Of a DNA stretch of 64,000 bases, positions 33,736 to 46,780 are shown piece after piece. Both the position numbers and the translations under genes were made by a program. Every line of letters begins with the position of its first letter. The first letter of the stretch is position 1. The DNA lies in contig BSYQ01000002.1 of assembly GCA_030272585.1 (NCBI GenBank), positions 2,108,001 to 2,172,000 on the forward strand. Reading direction: 5' to 3'. The notes beneath the pieces were generated by a model. That model was given only the letters and a program-made list of their open reading frames with translations. It was not told where the DNA came from and searched no databases. Origin of the DNA: Bryopsis sp. KO-2023 (taxonomy: Eukaryota > Chlorophyta > Ulvophyceae > Bryopsidales > Bryopsidaceae).

Positions 33736-36700
33736 GACATCTACTCCAATCAGCCAACATGCAGTTGTGCTCACTCACCACAATGAATAAGGCCATCAGA
33801 AAGGGAGCTGATGCAGTCATGGTGTTGGTCAAAGACAAGGAAAATCAGGATCCTGCTAAGGAAATGTATGGAGATAAGGAACATGATCAGACAAATCCAC
33901 TGGAGAAGCTAACCACACCAGACATGCCAGCAGAGCTAAAGGAGATCATTTTGGATTGCAGTGATGTTTTCCCAGAAGATTTACCTGCTGGAATTCCCCC
34001 TACCAGGCATGAGATTGAGTTTGAATTTCAAACTTTGAAATCAAACTGGAGGAGAATGCAAAGCCAATTAACAAACCAATCTACAGACTGAGTCCTGTAG
34101 AGTTGGAGGAAATACAGAGGCAGGTTGAATATTTGCTGGAACACAAATTCATTGAACCAGCAGTCTCACCATGGGAGGCTCGGTTTGCTCCTAAGAAAGA
34201 TGGGGGTCTCAGATTTTGTGTAGATTACAGATGGCTGAACTCAGTCACTGTTAAGGACAAATACCCTTTGCCCCTACCTGATGAGCTCATGGATAGGTTG
34301 GCTGGAGCAAGGGTCTTTAGCAAGATTGACCTGAGGCATGGGTATTGGCAGGTGCCAATAAAACCTGAACACAGACATCTGACCACATTCAATACAAGAT
34401 ATGGAGCATATGCATGGACAGTCATCCCAATGGGGCTGACAAATGCTCCTGCATTTTTTATGAGAACCATGAATGCATCCTTGGCAGGGCTGAGTGATAA
34501 ATGTGCAATCTGCTACCTAGATGACATCATCATCTACTCCAGAAACATGCAAGATCACATCAGGCATGTGAAACAAGTGCTGGAAAGGCTCAGAAGGGAC
34601 AGGCTATATTCAAAACCAAGCAAGTGTGAATTTGGAGTCCAGGAGCTGGAGTTTGTTGGATTCAAGGTGTCTACCCAGGGGATTTCTCCACTGAATTACA
34701 AGGTCAAAGCAATTGAAGAATATCCAGCACCTACCTCAGTCAAGCAAGTCATTTTTTGCTTGCCCCATTGGATGCACACGCTCCAGTGAAAACTGCACCC
34801 CCCAAAAATATGTTTTTTCAACTCACAAGAAGACAGTCAAACGAGTGCTGCAGATATTGAAACCAAACCCCCAAGTTTGGCCTCCCTGGGGATGATCAAC
34901 TACTACAGGAGGTTCATCCAAAATTTTGCACATCTGGCCAGCCCAATGAATGACCTGGTGAAAAAGGAGGTTCCATGGATCTGGGGAGAAGCACAACAGA
35001 AGTCATTTGAAACACTGAAAGGAGCATTGACAAAGGCACCCATCTTGATTCTACCTGACACATCCAAACCCTATGTGATGGTGTCTGATGCATCCAATGT
35101 GGATGTGGGAGCTGTCCTAATGCAGGAGAGTGGATCTGGATTGAAGCCAATTGCATTTCTCAGTAAGAAACTCACCTCTTCATAGCAGAATTATGGAGCT
35201 TATGACAAGGAGATGTATGGCATCTCATCTGCTTTGAGGTACTGGAGGCATTACCTAGAAGGATCAGTTCCACCTGTCACCGTATACACAGATCACAAGC
35301 CAGCCATTCACTTCATGAATCAGAAGACATTGTCAAGAACACAGGCTAGATGGATGAGAATGGGATTTTTCCAGTCAATCAATCTTGTTCTAACATATCT
35401 ACCAGTAAAATTAAATGTGGTTGCTGATGCCCTCTCAAGAAGCTCAGCAGAAGAAGATGTCCATGAAAAACAAGTGATGGCAATTTCTGAAGTTCAATGG
35501 AGTGATACAGAAGTACAGGAATGGAAAGATGCATTGAAAGCTGATGTGGGAACAAACAAAATCATGATCCAGTTGGAAAAAGGACAGAAAGTCACTCACC
35601 ATCATCTGGATGCTCAAGGATTGCTGATCCACAAGGAAACAGATGGACAGGAAAGATTGGTGGTCCCAGTCAGCAAAAGACAACATATTCTGCAGACTCA
35701 TCATGATGCAAAAATGGTTGGACATCCAGGGATTGCAAGGACTACAGAACTCATCAAAAGGAAGTATACCTGGAAAGGATGCAATCAAGTGATCAAAGCA
35801 TACATCAAGTCATGTCCAAAATGTCAGATGATGAAGGGATCAAATGAAAAACAAGCTGGATTACTGATGCCCTTACCTATACCCTCTCGAAAATGGGATC
35901 AGGTGACAACCGATTTGATGACAGATCTTCCAGAGTCGAATGGATTCACAACCATTCAAGTTTTCGTCGATCGAATGACGAAATATGCCAAGCTCTGCCC
36001 ATGCACGAAAACGATGGATGCTCGACAACATGCAGATCTCTTCTTTCGGAATGTATTTCGACATTTCGGCCTCCCGTCCATCCTGATTTCGGACAGAGAC
36101 CTAAGATTCGTCAGCCAATTCTGGCGAGAGCTATTCAAGTTGATTGGTTCGGACATCAAGCTCACCAGCGCCTACCATCTGCAAAGTGACGGCCAAAGTG
36201 AGATCACAATCAAAACCGTCGAAAATCTGATGCGTCCATATGTCGAGGAGCATCCGGAGAACTGGGCGGATCATATCGATGTTTTGGAGTTCGCTTTCAA
36301 CAATCTGAGGAACGCGAGCACTGGCTACAACCCATTCTACCTCCTCCATGGCCAGCATCCCATCTCACTGCCGGACGTCAAGCCGACGACGTCTTTGCAC
36401 AACGTCGAAGAGGATCTCACTCGGATGCAGGAAATCATGGCGCGCGCACAACACCACTACAAGCTCAGTCAAGCGCGAACGAAGGATCAAGCAGACAAGC
36501 ATCGCAGGGAGCTGATTTTTTCGGAGGGCGACGAAGTATGCCTCCGCATCTCGCACTTACCCAACACGGTGTACTCGAGCATTCCGGCGAAGATCGAGCG
36601 AAAGTATGTGGGGCCTCTGCGTGTGACGGCCAAGATCTCGGACGTCGCGTATCGCGTGGAGCTTTCGGGATCGTGGCGGATACATGACGTCTTTCATGTA

Positions 36701-37172
36701 TCGAAGTTGAAGAAGTTTCATCGACATGCAGATTTCGATCGTGATGTCATCCCGCCGCCGCCAGTTTTGAATGTCGACACTGGAGAAGAGGAGTTCGAGG
36801 TCGAAGCGATCATTCGGGACAACGGAAAGCAAGGAAAACAAAAGCGATTCCTAGTCGCTTGGAAAGGATACCCCCTACACGAATCGACATGGGAGCCACT
36901 GGAACATCTGACGAACTGCAATGAAATTCTGATAGCGTATCTCGGTCGTCAGACTACGCAAAAGCGCCGTAAATCAAACAGATAGCGGAAGTGAGGAGAT
37001 CGAGAGTGATGGATTGATGATGGAGTCAGAGACGTCCAGGGTTCGAATCCGAGTTGCATGATTGTATGGGCAGTCGTGAAGTGCAGTCGATCGTTATTCT
37101 GGATTGGTATCATCGGAACTTGATTTTTCGAAAGATTTCGCAGGTGCTCAAGGTAGTCATGGGGGGAGAAGT

Positions 37173-37346
37173 TGTTATGAGTGATTTTAACGGATCGGGT
37201 TCATTGGCGGCTTGGTTGTAACGCCAACTGATTAGCGGTTAGAGTGGGGGACCGTTAGAGACTGGGATTGACTTGATTGGACGAGTCGTATAAAGGTGAA
37301 CGGGTGATTGTATGGAACAGTGTGTATTATTTTGAGCGACATAACA
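37173..37346 (+). repeat. 3' LTR of element E (right)
   Basis: A 174-bp LTR, start TGTTATGAGT and end CGACATAACA, with a TATAAAGG box. The next five bases (gacac, 37,347-37,351) are probably half of the original target duplication; the other half was lost with the 5' end. Confidence 0.85.
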
Positions 37347-38296
37347 GACACAAAGATTAGAAAAAAATCAAAGCTGATGAGCAACAGGCACCATGTGAAG
37401 AGGGAGCACCTACCAAAGCAGAAGAAGTAGATCGCAGAAGTCCACCACAACCATATCAAGTCCTGAACAAACTGAGCACCTCCATTTGCTTGCACACCAA
37501 AAAATCTACCCCCTCTTCACCGATAGGGACGATTGACTTGGGGTTTGTTAGAAACTGAACAAACCTCCTTACAAACAGCGTTCCTGCCCCCATCATATCC
37601 AAAATTGTCTTCCTGGGGCCTACGCTCCACAAGTATGAGTGTTCCAAGTGGAAACACGTAAGACATGGGGGGCAAAACCACTTATATGAGTTATGTGTTT
37701 TGTTTTTTCTTTACATTAGGGATTGCTCGACCACGTCCTTTGAAATGTTTGAAGAAGGAATTGGATGTTTTTAGCCAGCTTTTGTTTTGGAGAAATTTTG
37801 ATATGCCGGATGTAGTGGTCGAAGATAAATTAGGAGATTGTTGGAACTAGGATCGACATGACGCTGATTTCTTGAGAAGGGGTTTTCTTTTTTGTTTGTT
37901 GGTGGTTTTTTGGGTTGTTTCTTGCAGAAGGGCTTATGGATCTAGTTTATTTTGATGAGGTGATTGGTTGGTGTCAGGAAGCGATAGGAACAGTCTCCTC
38001 AGGCCACATATAATCATTGATTGATTGGTTGCTCTCTTTTGCTGTGGCTAGTAATTATTGATTGATTGATTGATTGAATGCCGGGCGGCATCTTCGCATG
38101 TAATTATGTTTGTTTGTTTGTTTGATGAGGGTGGCATATCACCCCTGACAAAAAGCACACTCCTATATATGTTTGAAAAGTTACACTTCATGATGTCCTG
38201 CTTTGTCAAGTGAGGGTCTATTTCGAATTCGACTTATTCTTCCGACTTCTTTTGACTTCTCGACGACTCCTCCTTGATTTTGATGGCGTCTGAAAG
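37347..38296 (-). other. 3' flank of right giant gene, no gene recognised
   Basis: Mirror of 10,191-11,140. Non-coding flank with the same short tetranucleotide runs (near 38,050-38,125). Confidence 0.7.
37946..37951 (-). terminator. Candidate polyadenylation signal of right giant gene
   Basis: AATAAA on the minus strand about 345 bp after the stop codon, mirroring the left copy. Confidence 0.35.
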
Positions 38297-41200
38297 TCAG
38301 ACATTCTTTTGCAATGCCTGGGCTGATCCAGACTGCAACATCGAAATCGCTTTCCAAATGTCTTCATTGAGGTTGCCACCTGGAATCAAGCTGAGCAGTC
38401 GGAGGATCTCAGCACAGGTGGACCTGATCTCCATTTGCCCACCCTGGTATCCATTACTCATCCACATCCGCAAACACTCCATTGCTATGCAAAGCTTGAT
38501 TCCAACATGAACCACAGTGGGTTGCAGAGTTGAATCGACAACCTTGTGCCCCAGGTTGATCATCTGACACGCCTGCTGAAAGATGGTCATCCACTCTTCT
38601 GCAGCATATTTTGCTTCAGACAGTGCGTGGAGGACATGACCCGGTAGCTCAGTATCGATCTCCACCGTCGTTGGAATCATTCCAACGACGTCGAGTGCCT
38701 TGTCTGCGAGACACCCGATCTCGTCGAGTTTCTGCATGATGGACTCTTCGAGTTTTTCTTTGGTGCTACTGCTGGATTCCTCAGTGAAGCCACTCGCATC
38801 CGAGTCATGCCTATCCAGGTCATCGATCTCAACCAAGGATACCAAGTCTGTCTCACAGTCGACCTCGACACGCATTCTTCTCACTGCTGCCCTCACAATC
38901 AGCGTCCCCTTCGAACAAACGTGGCCATAATCTATCGCCCACTTTCCCTCCAGCTTCCCCATCTGCCGCAAAGCCAACGAACAACTGATGTTCATAGTGG
39001 CATTCGACAACAGCCGAGCCTGCTGAGGGAAAATCATGAAGCAAGGGGGGGTGGTGCCCTCGCACTCTGTGCTCTTGAATTTGAAGTCAATATCCTCCGA
39101 TGTTTTGTTCAGCAGCCGAATTGTCCGCACCATTTGCCTTGACTGACTCCTATCCCCCTCTTCGAAATGAACAACGGTGCCAAAATCTACCACCAGTTTC
39201 GAAGGCGCTGACGATATCACCCCCGAGTCTTCCACAAGCAGAACCTGACCAAGTTCAGTGACCTGACACCCTGCCAAGCACTCAGGATCGATGTTTCCTA
39301 TGTCTGTTTTAACATTTTCCCGAATTTCCTGAATCTTCACCAGAGTGGAAATCATACTTTCCCGGAAAGCTGCGATGCTCCTTGCAGAGTCAGACATCCA
39401 TTTCCATTCGACCTGGTTCAGAAACGACCCTATTGGAATCGCCTTGGCCAGATGTTCCACCTTTGTCTCGATTTTCTTGAATGCCTCTATGTCTGACGGG
39501 GAGGACATCTCGAATGCTTTGCACATATGCCCGACTTGAACATAACCCAAGGCCGAAGTAATTACATTAAACCCCAGAGGTGCTGCTAGTTTTTCTGACT
39601 CCTGACACGCAGCAAGAAATGATGTCTGACTCATCTGCTTGCGAAGGTCCTCAAGACTGACTGAGCGATTAACCGAAGGGCCAGCACCTGCACACGGGCC
39701 CCAACTTTCTAACTTTTGTGCAAGGATCTTGGTAAAGGTAATTATTTGTTCCAGAGAAAAAGCTCCTTTCTCGTCGGACAGCATGCGGGAGACGACGTTC
39801 AAGAGTCCCTCGCAGTCGTTGACCAGGTCGAAAAAACATCCCACACTTTTTCTAATGCTCTGTGTAGTAACCATCGTCGAGAACACCACCTTATCGTGAG
39901 CCTCTTTCAATGAGATCTTGACTTCTTCCCTTGCTGATGCTGCTTTCTCTGACTCTGGCTCTTGAGGTTCCCTAACAATCTTCGATTTTCGAAATTCAAA
40001 CGAGCAGTCGTTGAGCAAGTGCAGTTTGCGGCCAAACTGAGCCTTCAGATCATCGAGCGACAAGCACCCCTGATGTTGTCCTGAACTGGCGGCGGCGGCG
40101 GGGGTCTGATGTTGTCCTGAACTGGCGGCGCTGCCGCCGCCGCCGCCACCTGCACCATCATGCTGACTGGATTCTCCTGGCTTTTTCGCTGGAAAAATTA
40201 ACCCTGCATGAATCTCATATTTCAGGAGTCCATAAGGAGGTCGATGTCCAAATTGAACTTGACGCTCCCTGCTCCACTCCTGTTTGCTCTTGGTGATAGA
40301 AGGACCCCAAGGCTTGCCATCTTCTCTTAGAAAATCAACTGACACTTTCACGTCTTGTTGGGAATTAGTCATCTCAAAAATATTATCGATGCTCTCCCCG
40401 TGCAAACCTTCGTCGGGAACTGACACGGTGCGACCTACTACACCACCCTCATCCCCTTTCAAGCAAGTCACTCTGATTTTGGACGCTTTGCTTAACCCCA
40501 AACTGTTGCCCCAGACAGACGCTTGATTCACCTCCAAGATTCGAAACGTGAAACAATCCGGTTTCTGCTCCAGGCCAAAACTTTGCAGTGAAAACTTAGG
40601 CTCCTGTTGGATTAACCACCTCTGAACACGAAGCACCCGCTGGGCTGACTCATTACAGAACGGAGTGTCTCCTTTCTCTCCGATCTGACAACAAAGTTTC
40701 AAAACTTCCCTCAGCTGTGCCCACAGCTTTGATCTTATTTCCTCTTGCTTCTCATATTCCTTCTTTTGGGACTGAAACCGTTTCATGGCGTTTTGAACTC
40801 CAACCAGCACCTTCGCCACTTTTTTTTTGCGCTGTTCTTTCTTCGCTGCAATCCATTGCTCACCATGCTCCTCCCACATATGACTGACCAGCGCAGCTTG
40901 TCGCTGTAAGTCCTTCAGCTTTTCCAAATGGGTCCGATCGACCGGAGCGCGACGTACACTCTCCTTCGCAGACTCGAGAATCGAAACAGCCCCATATTGG
41001 AGACGCTGTACGATTTCTGGAATGACGACACTCACAGCAGCAGTTCCATGAAACAGATTCTCGACCTTGCTGCTCAACACCTCCAGAGCTTTGTCCGATG
41101 CTTTTTGGTACCAGTCAACAACGAAACAAGCATCAAAAATATCGCTTGCCCCCTTCACTGCTCCAGAAATGGTCTCTCCGACACTAGGCACCCCATGTTT

Positions 41201-44200
41201 CAGTAGAGTTGCAATTTCGTGGCAGATTCGAACGGCGGCATCATCCACCCCATGGAGCTCCATTGCAGCTTTGAATTTCTGAACGTCTATCGCGTTTGCG
41301 ATCGTCAGCTCGTCCATAATCTGCGGCAATGACAACTCATCCATATCCTCAACGCCTTGGGCCGACATGGGGGAGGCGATGGACTCAATTTTTCCCAACG
41401 AAGCAGAGAATTCTTGCGAAATCCGCAACAGGTGCCCCGCCACGAGTTCCCCCTTCAGAGCCCGAAATCTCATCATCGTTTCGTTCAAGAAACCTGCCAG
41501 GTTGGGCCGATTCAGCGCGAGTTCTTTGCACATACTCTGGAGGTGCTTTTCCAGAATGGATGCATCTCGCAAGCCATCTGCGTTTGCCTGAAACTTTTTC
41601 CCGAGCAAGCGGGTCCCTGCCTCAAAAACCCTACAGAGTGGTTCGATCTCCGCATGACAGACTCCACTACGAACGATGTTTTCCCCGAGCACCTTCAGAG
41701 CTTTGTGTGTGTGCTCAGCACAGACAGCAGCAGGTAAGAAGAATGCCCCTCCAGTGGCGGCGGTGGCATCATTGATGGCCGTCATGACTTGCTGGGGGCT
41801 GCTCGGGAAGTCCAACAGAGCATGATGCGCTTGACACATCAAACTTTCTGCCACGCTGCACAAACTACCTTGCAATCTCTCCATCAGAAGCACCACTGCT
41901 TCGCTGTTCATATCGTATTCCAACTCAAGGCCACGATTCATGAGCACTGTTTTCATGTCAGTCATGTAGCTCCCCATCGGCTCGCTGAGATCGAGGTATC
42001 TACAATGCACCCATATGAATTTGAGGATGAACATGCGAGTGAAGTCCAGCGAAGCTCGGCATCCAGCGTATCGACGGATGTGGGTGCGGAGGGATGCCAT
42101 TCCCTTATTCTCTAATCGCAGCAATTGCTCCGTCGCCTTGATGAATTCCCCCCTGCTTTTGCTGTCCCTGGTGATGTCCACGAGCGCCCCGCAACAAGAA
42201 AGCAGCTCTTTGGACAGCTGGGTTGTTTTCGAGGCGAGTTCGTGAAAGGTTCCCAATACAGATTTGGCATCGTCGGATGCTTTGATGCCGATTCTCACTT
42301 TCTGCAGATGGTGTCTTGCTCTGGATGCAACTCCAGCAGTCATTTTGAACAGACCAGCCATAAACAGAACTCCCTTTCGGAAGGGATCCTCCACATCGAT
42401 TTCGGAGCATGCCTCCACCACACCGCAAAACTGCTCATTCATTTTCACGAGGGGGATGCTTGATGCATCCTCTTCCACCGTAGATTCAATATCGGCCATA
42501 TCCGCAACGAGTCGTTTCACATTCACACGGTAAAAGTCCAACTCCCCGTCCAAGGAGAGCCCAACGTCTTTGCCTAGCACCTCCCAGTCTGACTCTGGAT
42601 CCTGTGCTTTCCGCAATTTGTTGAGAAATGTCATTCCGATTCTGAGGAGCGAATTCATCCGGTGGAGAATTGCAGTTTTGACGCTTCGCTGAGTGACTCT
42701 CTTTGCCCCAGCTAACTCATCTTCCAAACTGTGCAATATTCCATTCAGCAGATCTTGACTGGACACCATTAGCTCAAGTTCCTGGTTATAGTGTTTCTCC
42801 TTGACACTCAGCCTCTCTTGTTTGGAATTCAAAGCGTCGAATTCTTGCCACGATGCACCGAATGTCGGGGTACCAGCCAGCTTTTTCTCATTGTCTTCCT
42901 TTTCTTTCTTGATCTTCTCGATCAACTTCCCTTGATCCAAAATTTTCCTACCGACAGCTTCGATTTCCTCCCTCTTTTTGGCAATCCCCTCCTCCTCCGG
43001 GAGCGGTTTCCCCAGCTGTATGTACTGCTCAAATGAATCGCTCATCCAGCTCCTCCAGATGATTGGAATCATAGCCATCAAGGTAACAGCAGAATGAATC
43101 TGGACAAAGATTTCAGGGAACAGTGCACCAAGTCCGACACTATCCGACAGAATTGCCTCGACCACATCCTCACAGCTTCGCCCGATCGCATTACACATGG
43201 TCGACTGCATGGAGGTATCGAAAACAGACACCCTCTCCTCTCCATCTAAGTAGCAATACGAAGCAATTCCAGAAAGTCCCGTCGCAAAATCGGAGTCCAG
43301 CTTCGATGCATGCACCCGATCATTAAGAGATTTGGAGCTTATGCACCTGTCCAGCTCACAGTGTTTGGCAAAAGCTTTGGTGTTCCAGGGGAATAGCAAC
43401 GCCACAGGATCCGCAAAGTACAGCGCTGGGGGAGTCAGACATGCAGGTTTCTTCAATACTGCAGAGCATTCATCCAGCTCAGCTTGTAACGCCACCTGTA
43501 GTCCCTGCCAATGTCGGAGTGCATTCCGCATGCCCACCAAGCTGGGGGAAAGATCGATCTTGATGCTTTTCAAAGGGCCCAAGACCCGCTTCAGCTCCTC
43601 ATGATCACAGACCATAGAGCTGCTGGATTCGTCCCCCACCAACATTTTCACCCTCCAAGCGGAAAACTCCTGTAAGATCTTGGCCAGAATGCTTCCCCAG
43701 GCAGATCCCGATTCGGTTCGAGCATGCATGATTTCCACCACGAGCTCGACTGACAAGACACCTGCCCATGAGCTGAGGTCATGAGGCTCAGCAGACCTGG
43801 AGTGGTACAGATCCATGCGCTCTGAAATCGTCTGGCTCCACATCGCTTGCTGAATCGATGCACTAACATACTTGAGCAAACCACCCTGATCATCCTCAGT
43901 CAGACTGCCGCACAACTCTTCCTCCCCAAGGGCGATGAAAGATTTCAGCTCCTTGCGTATCCGTTCGATCTCTTGGGCGGAGGCTTTCCTTGCTGTTTTC
44001 TGAACAGTGAGCGTTTTGGTGGTGATGCTGATATCGGTGTCACTGAATTTGGGGTTTAAATTCAGATTATCTGCCAAGGAGTCCAGACTTTTTTTGAGCG
44101 AGGTCTCAAACTCCTCGACAGATTTGCTCAGATTAGAATGGTCCACCAGGTGCTTCGCGAGTGCTATGTCAGACAGTGGAGATTCCTTCAGGAAATTCTG

Positions 44201-46780
44201 CAGCCCGGCCAGAATCTTGTTCACGAGGCCCTTGTTGATAGGTCTCATTCTCTGGGCCCGTTTCAGCAATGCCACATACTTTTTGGTCAATTCATACAAC
44301 TCCTCATTATCTGCTGCTGGTGGGGAGGTGGTGGCCTCTTTTTGCTGGAATTGATTGATTGATGGATTGGTGGTGGCCTCTTTTTGCTGGAATTGATTGG
44401 TTGATTGATTGGTGGTGGCCTGACAGACATCATCCCCCTTGGGCGACCCCTTGTCGCTTTCCTCCACGTCAGCATCGATTCTGTTCTTTTCGTACATCTC
44501 GGCAATGCTTTTCATGCACATGTGCAGTCCATTGTCGTCAAGAATTTGGGCAGGCATCCTGAGATTTGCCACTATCTTGTCAAAATCCCCCTGCCGATCC
44601 GCAAAGACTGCAGGAGACACCCGAGATATGACCCTTAGCCCATGATTACCCCCATGCTCGATTACCATGAGCACATCTTTGAGAAGGGACTCAAAGAAGC
44701 TAACGATATCATCCAGATTCAACCAGTGCATCTCCACATTCTCCTCCAGAGTGGCCAGTGTATGCTCCATGACTGTCTCATGCACTTTCAAAACAATCCT
44801 CACCATGTCGACACAAGCTCCGTAGGATGCCACGTCCCTGACTGAACTCGGCAGCTCCCTCTCCAACATGCCGATCACATTATGAAACCCCAGACTATCT
44901 TTCAACAAGGCCAACGCTGAGGACAGCTTCGCAATCTGAACCTCCCCTGGATTCTTATACCACATCTTGATCCGTTTGATCCTAGCGTTTATATCATCCT
45001 CAGAAATTTTCAATGTACTCGAAGAGAACGTAGACTTCAACTTCTGAAAGAAATAAAGAAATTCTCCAGCATGCATGGGGTCCTTGATGCCACGATGTTG
45101 GACCATCAATATGCTTCTAAATACCCCCGAAAACCCATCCTCTCTGGTGCAAATCCTGCTGTGTTTTCCACCGTATGTAGAATGAATCATATGCAGAATC
45201 TGAGGCTTTCGGGGGTCTTTTTCCAATGATTGGGCAATCTTCTTAATCTCCGATAATGCTGCTTGATCCACATTCATGGACTTTGCAAATTTTTCCACAC
45301 ACATCTTTGCCACAGACTCGGAATCGTGCTGAAGAGCCCCTGAATCCTCATGAATTGCTTGGAAAAACTCAAAAACCAACAAAAAGGAGATACTATAACC
45401 CCCCAAGGCTTTCAAAAGACTTTCTTGGAGTTGATTCGCTTTTTCTTCATGACATTTGATCTGCTCCTTCAACTCATTTCGAACTCGCTCCACCTCCCTC
45501 GGATCTGCAGTGAAACCTCTCCTCGCTTCACAAGATGGACCCTCATCTGGCCATTTCCTCCCACAGTCCACTGCCTTTTCAAGGGTGGATAACCTGGTTT
45601 GCAAATCTATGGCATTTTTTGTACTGCCACACAAGCGAACAAATCCTCGAGCGATCTGTCCCAGACATTTCCTAGCTTCTATCCCACAGTATACCACCTC
45701 CATCTTCACTAATTCTAAATCAAAGTTGGGATCCGCATCGGGCTTGCTCACTAGAGAAACCGGCACTGAGAGGCAGTTTTTCCATGAAAGGGCAATATGC
45801 TGTAGCAGCACCTGGTACTTCTTCACCACAGTTGGGTCTGTCTGTACAATTCCCATCAATCGTTTCATAATCCTAGCCAACATCGACTTTTTCGAGTCAT
45901 TGATCGGTTTTGAAAGCTCTCTGTTGAGGGCTGCACACAGTGCTGTCTCCTCCCCCTCAAATCCGATCAGCAAATCCTGAAACGCTGTTTGGGTTTTGAC
46001 AAACAAGTCAGACTCTAGCCAAAGGAAGAGATTCTTCAAACTGGTTTTGGCATGGAGCAACCGATTGCATGCAGAGATGCCATCCTGCAGCAAGGCTGTC
46101 ACGGACTCGATCCTAAGGTCTGTGAATGCGGTGGTTTGGAAAATCGACAGGAAGGATTCGGAAACCCACACGATCCGCTTCAGAAAACGGGAGCGGTCCT
46201 GATAGTCCAAGAAAGAAGTTGCCTTCACAAAGTCTTCGATTCCTGCCCGGATTGCGAAGCTGGTGTTTTCCGTTGTTTTCTGCAGGTCTCCTATTTTAGA
46301 ATCATCGATAGGATTCAGGGCACCCTGCTGCTGTTCCATCAGTTCCCTGACCTTGTCCATATCTTTTGCAGAGTCGATTTTGGAAAAGGCCACCTCCAAG
46401 CTGTTCTTTTCCGAAGGGAAGAGCCTGATCATTGCCCTGGACATTTCTGAGTCAGACATGCCATCGAACAGGGAGGCATCCTGGATACAAGACAGGGATT
46501 TGGTTGCAATCTGCACCAGCATGGCTTCCAAAGAGCACATTTGAATCGACATTTCTTGACTCGAGCACTCCAAGGTCCTCATATGACTCAGGTCAGACGG
46601 CAGTCTGTCAAAATCTGATATTGGAGTGCCTTCCAGCTCCTTGCACACGGTTTCCAGCAATTTGGAGAGTTTTTCAGCCCTGCTCTGCATGTCTGACGTG
46701 TACGTTTGCAAGACAGCCTCAGCAACGCTCTGAAAAACAGTGTTTCCCTGCCTCGTCCAATGTAATGCCACCTGTGCAGC
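38297..46780 (-). other. Giant gene exon 9: 2,827-residue tail
   Basis: A single exon of 8,484 bp. The content is mainly long helices. There is a coiled coil at about 42,640-42,970 (EEIEAVGRKILDQ and following), another at about 40,700-40,890, a beta-rich segment at about 40,190-40,600 (FTFRIL, GPSITKS), then a Gly/Ala/Gln-rich insert (40,080-40,170) absent from the left copy. Near the end, at about 38,855-39,200, comes an MSP/ASH-like Ig fold (VVDFGTV, RTIRLLNKT, ISCSLALRQMGKLEG). No RING, RZ, VWA or microtubule-binding stalk is recognised. A Gln/Asn-Thr repeat (NQFQQKEATT) occurs twice here and once in the left copy. Confidence 0.82.

Larger units (their letters stand above)
32749..37346 (+). 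mobile_element. Gypsy chromovirus fossil E, right copy
   Basis: Mirror copy of the left E, plus orientation. It has protease (from about 32,840), reverse transcriptase, RNase H, integrase and chromodomain (to about 36,985), polypurine tract and 3' LTR. It is broken: the 5' LTR and gag are missing, a solo LTR of another family lies inside, and there are a few further interruptions. Apart from these it is nearly identical to the left copy and a few percent different from M. Confidence 0.9.

Noticed and set aside
43600-43660. DESSSSM resembling a MIDAS DxSxS motif in the tail
   Set aside because: It sits within a helical region with no following VWA strands or the Thr and Asp partners, so it is probably a Ser-rich loop. 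The same sequence is in the left copy near 4,905.
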